Assembly (NCBI GenBank): GCA_040414485.1
Contig: JBEDUK010000003.1
Coordinates: 1 to 24,645 of the forward strand
Origin: JBEDUK01 sp040414485
Lineage (GTDB): Bacteria; Actinomycetota; UBA4738
Direction of reading: 5' to 3'
DNA length: 24,645 bases
In this document: positions 7,688 through 13,996 of the stretch, in pieces
Layout of the letters: the number at the start of each line of letters is the position of its first letter
Numbering within the stretch: position 1 is the stretch's first letter
Notes under the pieces: generated by a model
Told to the model about the DNA's origin: nothing
Seen by the model: only the letters and a program-made list of their open reading frames with translations
Database searches by the model: none
Position numbers and translations under genes: made by a program

Positions 7688-8563
7688 GTGAGAAGGAAAC
7701 CACACCAGCAGATCCGACCGCACCTGCCGGGGACCGGCGGGCGCTGGGAGCCGCAGCCCTACGACCGGGACGAGCTCGCCGCGGCCCTGGTCCACGGCTG
7801 CGTGGCCGGCAAGGTCACCTCGCACGACCGCCGCAACGTCCGCTGGAAGCTCCACCTGCTGGTCGAGGGCGACCCGCTGTCGCAGTTCGGCCTCACGGGG
7901 CTCTCGGGTGGACCACCGGACGGGCCCTCGTTTGAAGAGGTGCTCGCGCTCATGGGTGACGCCGCCGGGTTCGACCCCGACCCGAGCATCCACGATGGGC
8001 CGACGCCGATCGACCCGTATCGGGTCCTGGACGCGTGCGAGGCGGCCGCCGAGCCACTGGCTCGCGTGGCCTCGAACGGCGGTTCGGCGCTCATCGCGAC
8101 GGGCCATCCCGGCGGCCTGCTCCTGCTCTACCAGGCGCTCGGGGGCCTGCTGGAGCGGGGCGGCGCCAAGCTGTTGGAGCCGCTGGACGGGTTCGCGTGG
8201 CAGCACAACGACCACCGGCGCGAGATCCGGTACCTCGGCGGCGTCGCCGCCTACACGAACCGCGCGGACATGCTTCACACCCACTCGTCGGAGCCCATGG
8301 AGCTGCTGCTGGCCGAATGCGAGCCCGACCTGGTCATCGCCGACCACGGCCTCGCAGGGGCGGCCATCCAGGCCGGTGTCGAGACGATCTCCATCGTGGA
8401 TGTCAACGACCCCGCCCCGGTGGTGGCCCGCGCCCAGGGCCGTACGCGCCACGTGATCTGCATGGACGACAACGTCCGGCCAGAGGCCTACTGGCCGTGT
8501 TTCCAGGCCATGGCGCGGCTGCTCCGCGAGGCAACGGCGCTTCCCGAGGACCCGTCGGCGTAG
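7688..8563 (+). CDS. Phosphatase-like protein (actinobacterial family)
   Basis: A 291-aa soluble protein resembling a family often labelled 'phosphatase' in actinobacterial genomes. Candidate metal or catalytic residues cluster in short motifs: ATGHPGG with H140, HTHSSEPMEL with H197 and H199, ADHGLAGAA with D219-H220, and DVNDPAP with D238 and D241. This pattern suggests a metal-dependent or His-nucleophile hydrolase with a Rossmann-like core. GTG 7688 is supported by AGGGA upstream. It is divergent from the SDR operon; its stop codon TAG overlaps a TAGAAT that may be the promoter of the next gene. The substrate is unknown, and 'phosphatase' here is by recollection of relatives. Confidence 0.65.
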   Translation: MRRKPHQQIRPHLPGTGGRWEPQPYDRDELAAALVHGCVAGKVTSHDRRNVRWKLHLLVEGDPLSQFGLTGLSGGPPDGPSFEEVLALMGDAAGFDPDPSIHDGPTPIDPYRVLDACEAAAEPLARVASNGGSALIATGHPGGLLLLYQALGGLLERGGAKLLEPLDGFAWQHNDHRREIRYLGGVAAYTNRADMLHTHSSEPMELLLAECEPDLVIADHGLAGAAIQAGVETISIVDVNDPAPVVARAQGRTRHVICMDDNVRPEAYWPCFQAMARLLREATALPEDPSA

Positions 8564-8566
8564 AAT
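8561..8566 (+). promoter_or_regulatory. Possible -10 element for the Clp1-like gene leader
   Basis: TAGAAT, identical to the murA -10 candidate, overlaps the stop codon of the preceding gene. If used, transcription would begin near 8573 and produce a leader of about 320 nt before GTG 8893. No good -35 is visible. Confidence 0.3.
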
Positions 8567-8892
8567 CGAGCCTCAACCGGCGGCGACGCCGGGCCGAAAC
8601 GAATCGCATACGGGTTCACGCAGGTACGACCAACGCGCGACGCGAACCGTGGCCGCAGGAAGGATGATCGGCTCGGAACGGACGGGGCAACGGATGGGTT
8701 CGAGGCACGGGGGTATAGGTCATGACCTGGGGCGATGCGCCGAATGGGCGCCGTCTCGAAGGGGAGCGAGCCATACCGCGGCCGGCGACCGCCGGCCCTT
8801 GATGCGTCCGTAGACCAGCCATTTCGAACGCGGCACCGCGCCGCGGAGCGCTTGGGAACCTGCGAGGAGCCCCTCGTGAAAGAGGGGTCTGG
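8567..8892 (+). promoter_or_regulatory. Long non-coding, hairpin-rich leader upstream of Clp1-like gene
   Basis: About 329 bp without a credible gene on either strand, unusually long for this compact window. It contains a perfect 12-bp palindrome AGGTCATGACCT (8717-8728), a 6-bp hairpin GGCCGG/CCGGCC (8780-8797), a 5-bp hairpin CGCGG/CCGCG (8829-8845), and CCCCTC/GAGGGG (8870-8887). The last hairpin's 3' arm is the best Shine-Dalgarno sequence for GTG 8893. Immediately after it, GGGTGGAACCGC (8891-8902) resembles the T-box motif GGGTGGNACCGCG. No upstream T-box stem I elements were recognised. Confidence 0.4.
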
Positions 8893-9783
8893 GTGGAACC
8901 GCATCAGGCCGTGGTCGAACGGGTCGCTCAGTCGAGCGGCGTGGTCATGGTGGTCGGCGGCCTCGACACGGGGAAGACCACGATCGGCCGGGCGATCGCG
9001 GAGGCGGGCCTTCGGAACGAACGTTCGGTCGCCTACCTCGACGCGGACCTTGGGCAGAAGGCCGTCGGACCGCCGACGTCCGTCGGACTTCGGATGATCA
9101 TGTCTGCGGGCGACCTGGAGCCGGACGCGCTCTCCAGGGCGGACGCCATGGCGTTCGTCGGCACCATCTCACCACAGGGCCAGCTCCTTCCGCTGGTGGT
9201 CGGCGCGGCGCGACTGCTCGAGCGGGCGTTCGAGAACGGTGCCGACCTGGTCGTGGTGGACACATCGGGCCTCGTCTCGGGCGTGTACGGGCAGATCCTG
9301 AAGTACCACAAGGTCGAGCTCCTGCGGCCCGACGTGGTCATCGGCCTCCAGCGCGGGGCCGAACTGGACCCGCTGCTGGGCGTGATCAACCGGTTCTTCG
9401 CCACCGACGTGGTGGCGCTTCCCGTGCACCCGGACGTGCATCCCACGTCGGTGGAGGAGCGGGCCGCGTCGCGCGAGCGGGCCTTCCGGGCGTACTTCGC
9501 CGAGCCGATGCAGCGATGGCGGATCCGTCCGACGGTGTTCATGCCCACGTTGCCGTCGCTGTTCGATCTGACCCAGCTGAACCGGCTGCTGGTGGGCCTG
9601 TCCGACGGCAAGGGCGAGTACATCGGGCTCGGCATCCTCGAGCATTCGACCGACGACGACGTCCTGCGGCTGATATCGCCGGTGGCCGAGGCGCCGAAGG
9701 CGCTGAAGCTGGGCTCGGTGCGCGTCGAGGCGGACTTCCGGGTGCGGAAGGTGGACCTTCGGAACCTCTTCGGCACGGACTAG
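8893..9783 (+). CDS. Clp1/GlmU-type P-loop protein, putative polynucleotide 5'-hydroxyl kinase
   Basis: A 296-aa P-loop NTPase. The Walker A motif GGLDTGKTT with Lys28 lies close to the N-terminus, as in Clp1/Grc3 polynucleotide kinases. AYLDADLGQKAVGPPTSVG matches the conserved D-x-D-x-G-Q segment of that family, and LVVVDTSGLVSG gives the Walker B/lid region. Eukaryotic and archaeal relatives phosphorylate RNA 5'-OH ends; bacterial members are poorly studied. The chosen GTG 8893 has GAGGGG 5 nt upstream but inside a hairpin; GTG 8911 is an alternative. The next gene encodes a ribosomal peptide, which fits an RNA-related role. Fold confidence is high; RNA kinase activity is inference. Confidence 0.78.
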   Translation: MEPHQAVVERVAQSSGVVMVVGGLDTGKTTIGRAIAEAGLRNERSVAYLDADLGQKAVGPPTSVGLRMIMSAGDLEPDALSRADAMAFVGTISPQGQLLPLVVGAARLLERAFENGADLVVVDTSGLVSGVYGQILKYHKVELLRPDVVIGLQRGAELDPLLGVINRFFATDVVALPVHPDVHPTSVEERAASRERAFRAYFAEPMQRWRIRPTVFMPTLPSLFDLTQLNRLLVGLSDGKGEYIGLGILEHSTDDDVLRLISPVAEAPKALKLGSVRVEADFRVRKVDLRNLFGTD

Positions 9784-9800
9784 AGGCGGGTCGAACCGGC

Positions 9801-9806
9801 TACACT
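9801..9806 (+). promoter_or_regulatory. Possible -10 element of the bS22 gene
   Basis: TACACT fits the TAnnnT -10 pattern and lies 45 bp upstream of TTG 9851, in the short gap after the Clp1-like gene. No convincing -35 hexamer precedes it. Confidence 0.3.
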
Positions 9807-9850
9807 TTCGCGGTTCCTCGGCAAGGTCGATCCCGAAAGGACGTGCCCGC

Positions 9851-9952
9851 TTGTCGTCGGTCGTCAAGAAGCGCCGCAAGAAGATGCGGAAGAAGAAGCA
9901 CAAGAAGCTGCTGAAGCGCACCCGCTGGCAGCGTCGGCAGCAGGGCAAGTAA
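9851..9952 (+). CDS. bS22-type ribosomal peptide (AURKAIP1/COX24 domain), 33 aa
   Basis: A 33-residue, extremely basic peptide beginning MSSVVKKRRKKMRKKKHKK and ending TRWQRRQQGK. It matches in length and sequence pattern the actinobacterial bS22 small-subunit protein (G-S-V-I-K-K-R-R-K-R-M-x-K-K-K-H-R-K-L-L), which in mycobacteria is bound to the 30S subunit and contains the AURKAIP1/COX24 motif also found in mitochondrial ribosomes. The TTG start is chosen because the peptide then has exactly the family length, with AAAGGA about 9 nt upstream. It is followed by the epimerase and acyltransferase genes, a common actinobacterial neighbourhood. It is easily missed because of its size and TTG start. 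Confidence 0.88.
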   Translation: MSSVVKKRRKKMRKKKHKKLLKRTRWQRRQQGK

Positions 9953-9988
9953 CCGCCCGCCGTTTCGAGCTGCCCTGTCCATGACGCC

Positions 9989-10810
9989 GTGACCCGTCCG
10001 GTCGTCTTCCTGTCCGACTTCGGGCTCCAGGACGAGTTCGTCGGGATCTGCCACGGCGTGATCGCCCGCATCGCCCCGCACGCGCGCGTGATCGACCTGA
10101 CGCACGGCGTTCCCCCGCAGGACGTTCGGCGTGGGGCGATCCTGCTCGCCCGCGCCGTCGGCTACGTGCCGGACGACGCGGTGTTCCTGGCCATCGTCGA
10201 TCCGGATGTTGGCAGCTCACGTCGTGCGGTGGCATTGACGACGAGCGCCGGCGCGATGCTGGTCGGGCCGGACAACGGCGTGCTGTCGCTGGCCTGGCCG
10301 GCGCTCGGTAGAGTGACGGCGGCGCACGTGATCGAAGCCCAGGAGTACAGGCTGCACCCCACGTCGGCCACGTTCCACGCGCGAGACGTCTTCGCGCCCG
10401 CGGCGGCGTACCTGGCGAACGGCCTGCCGATCGAAGCGTTGGGGCCGGCCATCCCTTTCATGTCTTTGGAAGCGGTCACCGTGCCGGCTGCTCAAACGGT
10501 GCCCGGTGAGCTCCGCGCGACCGTCATCGGGGTGGATGCATTCGGCAATGTCGAACTGTCCGGCACAAGAGACGATGAAGAGGCCGCGGGCCTCACCGGA
10601 GCGGAGATGCTCACAGTGGTCGTGGGGGAGAAGATCTGGAGCTTGCCCCGGCGAGGAACGTTCGCCGACGTCGAACCGGGCGAGCCTGCCATGCTGCTGG
10701 ATTCGTCAGGATGGTTGACGATCGTCGTCAACCGGGGAAACGCTGCCGCAACCTTCGGGCTGACGGTCGACGATCAGGTGCTCATCCGATCCGCGCCCGC
10801 GGCCGGCTAG
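9989..10810 (+). CDS. SAM hydroxide adenosyltransferase (DUF62; chlorinase/fluorinase family)
   Basis: A 273-aa enzyme of the family that includes fluorinase and chlorinase. Ordinary members hydrolyse S-adenosylmethionine to adenosine and methionine. Signature segments in order are FLSDFGLQDEF, DLTHGVPPQD, IVDPDVGSSRRA, VGPDNGVLS and TFHARDVFAPAAAYLA; together they supply the Asp-Arg-His water-activating set expected of hydrolases. The C-terminal beta-barrel domain begins near V-P-G-E-L-R and includes DAFGNVELS. It lacks the inserted halide loop that I would expect of a fluorinase, so a hydrolase is more likely. GTG 9989 lies 36 bp after the bS22 stop. The stop codon is the first of three in-frame TAGs in a 9-bp repeat. 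Confidence 0.88.
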   Translation: MTRPVVFLSDFGLQDEFVGICHGVIARIAPHARVIDLTHGVPPQDVRRGAILLARAVGYVPDDAVFLAIVDPDVGSSRRAVALTTSAGAMLVGPDNGVLSLAWPALGRVTAAHVIEAQEYRLHPTSATFHARDVFAPAAAYLANGLPIEALGPAIPFMSLEAVTVPAAQTVPGELRATVIGVDAFGNVELSGTRDDEEAAGLTGAEMLTVVVGEKIWSLPRRGTFADVEPGEPAMLLDSSGWLTIVVNRGNAAATFGLTVDDQVLIRSAPAAG

Positions 10811-10830
10811 GGCGGCTAGGGCGGCTAGGG
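10805..10830 (+). repeat. 9-bp tandem repeat (GGCTAGGGC, about 3 copies) with three in-frame stops
   Basis: GGCTAGGGC occurs at 10805 and 10814, with a partial third copy at 10823. Because the unit is nine bases, TAG recurs in the same frame at 10808, 10817 and 10826. The last copy also forms TAGGGT (10826-10831), a TAnnnT -10-like hexamer 10 nt before the epimerase ATG. Confidence 0.85.
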
Positions 10831-10841
10831 TAGACCGCAGT

Positions 10842-11885
10842 ATGGGCCAGCGGGTGATGATCGCCGGCGTTTCGCGCCACCTCGGCGCCCGCCTCGCGCA
10901 GCAACTCGAGGCCGATCTCGATGTCGAGTCGATCGTCGGGATCGACCTGGACGAGCCCGAGGTGGACCTCGAACGGACCGAGTTCGTGCGGGCCGACATC
11001 CGCAACCCGCTGATCCTGAAGATCTTCGAGGAGCACGAGGTCGACACCCTCGTGCACCTCTCGATCATCGCCACGCCGACGCGGGTCGGGGGGCGGAGCG
11101 CGATGAAGGAGATCAACGTCATCGGTTCGCTGCAGCTGTTCGCCGCCGCCCAGCGCTCGCCGTCGATCCGCAAAGTGGTCATGAAGTCAACCACGGCCGT
11201 CTACGGCGCCAGCCCTCAGGACCCGGCGTTCTTCACCGAGCACATGGAGCCGCGCGGGGTCCCGCACGGCTACGCGCGGGACACGGCCGAGGTCGAACAG
11301 GCCGCGCGGAACTTCAGCCGTCGCCGTCGCGACGTCACGATGACGGTGTTTCGCTTCGCGAACTTCATGGGGTCCCAGATCGAGACGCCGCTGACGCGGT
11401 ACCTGTCGCTGCCGGTGGTTCCGACGGCGCTGGGGTACGACCCGCGGATCCAGTTCGTCCACGAGGACGACGCCGTCGACGCGCTGTATCACGCCGTCCG
11501 GGAGGATCACCACGGCATCTTCAACGTGGGCGGCGACGGCGTGCTGCTGCTGTCGCAGGCCATTCGGCGCTGCGGAAAGGTCAGGCTGCCGGTGCTGCTG
11601 CCGTTCGCCTCGTTCGCGGCCGGGCTGGTGCGGCGTTCACGGCTCGTGGACTTCCCCGCCGACCAGGTGCCGCTGCTGATCTACGGGCGCGTGGCCGACA
11701 CCGAGCGCTTCAAGCGCGAGTTCGGCTGGGAGCCCGCGTACTCGACCGAGGCGGCGCTGGAGGAGTTCATCCGCGGTCACCGGAGCCTCCGCCCGCTGAA
11801 CCCGACCCGGGTGCGGGAGATCGAACGCGACCTTCGCGCCTTCCTCGGGATGGAGGAACGGACGGACGAGGAAGTGGTGGCGTAG
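10842..11885 (+). CDS. NAD-dependent epimerase/dehydratase family protein
   Basis: A 347-aa extended-SDR Rossmann protein. The N-terminal glycine-containing loop is IAGVSRHLGARLA, with the NAD-binding acid in VGIDLDEP. Mid-protein segments STTAVYGASPQ and HGYARDTAEVE correspond to the Ser and Tyr active-site region. The usual Y-x3-K lysine is not present (Y-A-R-D-T), so classical sugar-epimerase chemistry is doubtful. The C-terminus (FNVGGDGVLLLSQ, FGWEPAYST) is typical of the family. It is followed directly by the acyltransferase (GTG right after TAG), a pair conserved beside bS22 in many actinobacteria. The short gap to TAGGGT suggests possible leaderless initiation at ATG 10842. The substrate is unknown. 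Confidence 0.85.
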   Translation: MGQRVMIAGVSRHLGARLAQQLEADLDVESIVGIDLDEPEVDLERTEFVRADIRNPLILKIFEEHEVDTLVHLSIIATPTRVGGRSAMKEINVIGSLQLFAAAQRSPSIRKVVMKSTTAVYGASPQDPAFFTEHMEPRGVPHGYARDTAEVEQAARNFSRRRRDVTMTVFRFANFMGSQIETPLTRYLSLPVVPTALGYDPRIQFVHEDDAVDALYHAVREDHHGIFNVGGDGVLLLSQAIRRCGKVRLPVLLPFASFAAGLVRRSRLVDFPADQVPLLIYGRVADTERFKREFGWEPAYSTEAALEEFIRGHRSLRPLNPTRVREIERDLRAFLGMEERTDEEVVA

Positions 11886-12917
11886 GTGGCCGAGGTCGTG
11901 GCGCTGTCGGATCGGCGCGGCGGGTCGCGGCTGCAGCCTCGCGACCAGGCGCATCCGCTGTGCGGCGCGACCACGAAGTCCGGAAAGCCCTGCCGCAATC
12001 CGGCCAGGCCGAACGGCTTCTGCGCGACCCATCAGCCGCCGGCGCCGCAGCGCCCGGTCGGGCTGATCGACGCGAAGGCGTTCGAGCCCCTGCTGGACTT
12101 CGTCATCCGCCGGGTGACCGGCCAGTACGAGGTGGACCCGTTCGGCTTCGACCGCGAACTGACCGAGAAGGTCCTTGCCCCCGCTGTCCGGCCGCTGTAC
12201 CGGGACTGGTTCCGAACGGAATGGCTGGGCGTGGAGAACGTTCCCTCCGACGGTCCCGGTCTGGTCGTGGCGAACCACGGCGGGACGCTGCCGATCGACG
12301 CGATCGTGACGAAGTTCGGCCTCTTCGATCGGCATCCGGCGCACCGGCACCTGCGGCTCCTGGCGGCGGATCTCACCTTCCGTCTGCCCGTCGTTGCGCC
12401 GCTGGCGCGGAAGATGGGTGACACGCTGGCGTGTCAGGAGGACGCGCTCCGGCTGCTGCGAAGCGGCGAGCTGGTCGGCGTGTGGCCCGAGGGCTACAAG
12501 GGCGTCGGCAAGCGGTTCCGTTCGCGCTACCGCCTCCAGCGGTTCGGCCGGGGGGGCTTCGTGGAGATCGCGCTCCGGGCCGGCGCGCCGATCATCCCGA
12601 CGGCGATCGTCGGGTCCGAGGAGGCGTATCCGCTGCTGGGTGACGCGAAGCCACTGGCGCGGCTGTTCGGCCTGCCGTACTTTCCGATCACCCCGACGTT
12701 CCCATGGCTCGGCCCTCTCGGGCTCGTGCCGCTGCCGTCGAAGTGGATCGTGGAGTTCGGCGAGCCGATCCCGACGGAGCGGTACGGGCCGGATGCCTGG
12801 CAGGACGCGATGCTGGTGTTCGAACTGACCGATCGCGTGAGGGACACGATCCAGCAGATGCTGTTCCGGGACCTCTCCCGCCGGCGCTCTTCGTCCGTCC
12901 GGACGATGGCCGACTAG
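11886..12917 (+). CDS. Lysophospholipid acyltransferase with an N-terminal Cys/His knuckle
   Basis: A 343-aa PlsC-like acyltransferase. VANHGGTLPID holds the catalytic His and Asp, here spaced H-x6-D as in an actinobacterial subgroup rather than the classic H-x4-D, and WPEGYKG corresponds to the EGTR block. Members acylate lysophosphatidate or related lipids at the membrane. Unusually, residues 26-49 read LCGATTKSGKPCRNP...GFCATH, giving C26, C36, C46 and H49. This is a short putative zinc knuckle of a kind I associate with unrelated bacterial and phage proteins. GTG 11886 directly follows the epimerase TAG, so the two are probably co-translated. The catalytic domain is secure; the purpose of the knuckle is unknown. 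Confidence 0.85.
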   Translation: MAEVVALSDRRGGSRLQPRDQAHPLCGATTKSGKPCRNPARPNGFCATHQPPAPQRPVGLIDAKAFEPLLDFVIRRVTGQYEVDPFGFDRELTEKVLAPAVRPLYRDWFRTEWLGVENVPSDGPGLVVANHGGTLPIDAIVTKFGLFDRHPAHRHLRLLAADLTFRLPVVAPLARKMGDTLACQEDALRLLRSGELVGVWPEGYKGVGKRFRSRYRLQRFGRGGFVEIALRAGAPIIPTAIVGSEEAYPLLGDAKPLARLFGLPYFPITPTFPWLGPLGLVPLPSKWIVEFGEPIPTERYGPDAWQDAMLVFELTDRVRDTIQQMLFRDLSRRRSSSVRTMAD

Positions 12918-12924
12918 AACGCCG

Positions 12925-13050
12925 TCAGCCGCCCGTCGCGGTTGGGCTCGGCGCGGGCTTCGGGTGCTGGCCCAGTTCCCACTGCGCGTACGCGGCGACG
13001 CTCAGCAGCACGAAGAGCACGATGAGTGCGATGAGGGTTCCGCGGCGCAT
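12925..13050 (-). CDS. Small single-pass membrane protein, 41 aa
   Basis: A 41-codon frame from ATG 13050 to TGA 12925. The peptide has a basic start (MRR), one hydrophobic helix at residues 5-22 (TLIALIVLFVLLSVAAYA), an amphipathic QWELGQHP segment and a Pro/Ala-rich tail (KPAPSPTATGG). This layout is typical of genuine small membrane proteins. It lies 18 bp after the stop of the isomerase-like gene on the same strand and ends 7 bp from the stop of the convergent acyltransferase, filling the gap neatly. No strong Shine-Dalgarno sequence precedes it, so it may be translated by coupling. No homologue or function is claimed. Confidence 0.5.
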   Translation of the reverse strand: MRRGTLIALIVLFVLLSVAAYAQWELGQHPKPAPSPTATGG

Positions 13051-13068
13051 GGATGATCGACGGGCCGG

Positions 13069-13899
13069 CTATCCGGGCTGCAATTCGCCCGCATGAACGC
13101 CGCCGGCCAGTCGCTGCTCGCAGAATTCGCGGTTCCTGACCAGAACCTCCTGCATCGCCTCGGGGTCGCGCATGTACGGCCGAAGGTCGAGCTCGATCGA
13201 CACGCCGCCGGCGAATCCACCCCCCGACAGATCCTCCAGGAACTCACCAAGGGGAAGCACGCCCTCCTGATACACGGGCAGGTGAGAATCCCAGCCTCTT
13301 CCGGCGTTGTTCGAAAGATGCACGTGCTGGAGCTTGTCCCGATACCGCGCGAAGGCCTCGCGGATGTCGATTCCTCCCACCGCCGCGTGCGAGGTGTCCA
13401 GCACCAGGTACGGATACGCGTCCAGGTCCTCGAACTCCTGTGAGGCGTGGAACGTCATGCCTCGCTCACCCGGCAGCTTGACCGGGAACATGTTCTCGAC
13501 CGCCACGGTGACGCCCGTCCGGGCCGAGAACTCCGCCAGGTCGTTCTCCGCCCAGCGCCGGTACCGGACCTGCCACCGGTAGGGCGGGTGCACCACGACC
13601 AGCGGCGCGCCGGTCTCCTCGGCCACGTGGACGGTCCGGTGGATCTTCGTCACCGGATCCGTTCCGAACACCCGCCGCGTGATCAGCAGGAACGGCGCGT
13701 GGACGGCGTCGATCCGAAGGCCGAACTCCCGCGTCAGCTTCTTCAACAGTCGCGGCTCCTGGGTGTTCGGGTCCTGGGTGATCATGACCTCGACCGCCTC
13801 GAAGCCCGCATCGGCGATGTGGCGGAGCCCGTCCCGCAGCGGCTGCCGGAAGAACGGAGCGGTCGAGAAGATCAGGCGGGGACTGGCTGTCGGCGTCAT
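13069..13899 (-). CDS. Sugar phosphate isomerase/epimerase-like TIM-barrel protein
   Basis: A 276-aa protein of the xylose-isomerase-like TIM-barrel superfamily, whose members use a divalent metal to isomerise or cleave sugars, or act as AP endonucleases. In order: LIFSTAPFFRQPLRDGLRHIADAGFEAVEV (first strand and helix), AVHAPFLL, VVVHPPYRW, VAVENMFPV (likely metal-binding Glu), LVLDTSHAAV (Asp/His ligands), HVHLSNNAGRGWDSHLPVYQEGVLPL and SIELDLRPY (final Glu). ATG 13899 is chosen because the protein then begins just before the first barrel strand; the frame stays open to 14016 and ATG 13953 is possible. It is divergent from the CrtC-like gene. The substrate is unknown. Confidence 0.78.
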   Translation of the reverse strand: MTPTASPRLIFSTAPFFRQPLRDGLRHIADAGFEAVEVMITQDPNTQEPRLLKKLTREFGLRIDAVHAPFLLITRRVFGTDPVTKIHRTVHVAEETGAPLVVVHPPYRWQVRYRRWAENDLAEFSARTGVTVAVENMFPVKLPGERGMTFHASQEFEDLDAYPYLVLDTSHAAVGGIDIREAFARYRDKLQHVHLSNNAGRGWDSHLPVYQEGVLPLGEFLEDLSGGGFAGGVSIELDLRPYMRDPEAMQEVLVRNREFCEQRLAGGVHAGELQPG

Positions 13900-13981
13900 G
13901 GTCTGTTGGAAGTCTGCCCCTGTTACCTGCAGGAATGGCCGGACGGCGCCCATCCTAGCGGAGCAGGTCGGGCGCTCCGGG

Positions 13982-13987
13982 TATCCT
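13982..13987 (+). promoter_or_regulatory. -10-like element 9 nt before the CrtC-like gene
   Basis: TATCCT fits TAnnnT and ends 9 nt before GTG 13997, which has no Shine-Dalgarno sequence. On the other strand, TAGGAT (13952-13957) could serve the divergent isomerase-like gene. Confidence 0.3.
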
Positions 13988-13996
13988 TCGGCTGCG

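Noticed and set aside
8681..8716. A GGGTTCGAGG segment resembling a tRNA T-arm
   Set aside because: The flanking bases do not form a T-stem, and no acceptor or anticodon stem can be built around it.
8567..8892. RNase P RNA, tmRNA, SRP RNA or a known metabolite riboswitch in the leader
   Set aside because: I looked for GAGGAAAGTCCGGGC, GGTCAGGTCCGGAAGGAAGCAGCC, B12, TPP, glycine and cyclic-dinucleotide core motifs and found none.
8488..8904. Minus-strand open frame of 138 codons across the leader
   Set aside because: The composition is Arg/Ser/Pro-rich without motif, it overlaps the phosphatase-like gene end, and it has no ribosome site.
9015..9030. CGAACGTTCG palindrome as a second LexA box
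   Set aside because: It lacks the 4-bp spacer of the SOS box and lies within the Clp1-like coding sequence.
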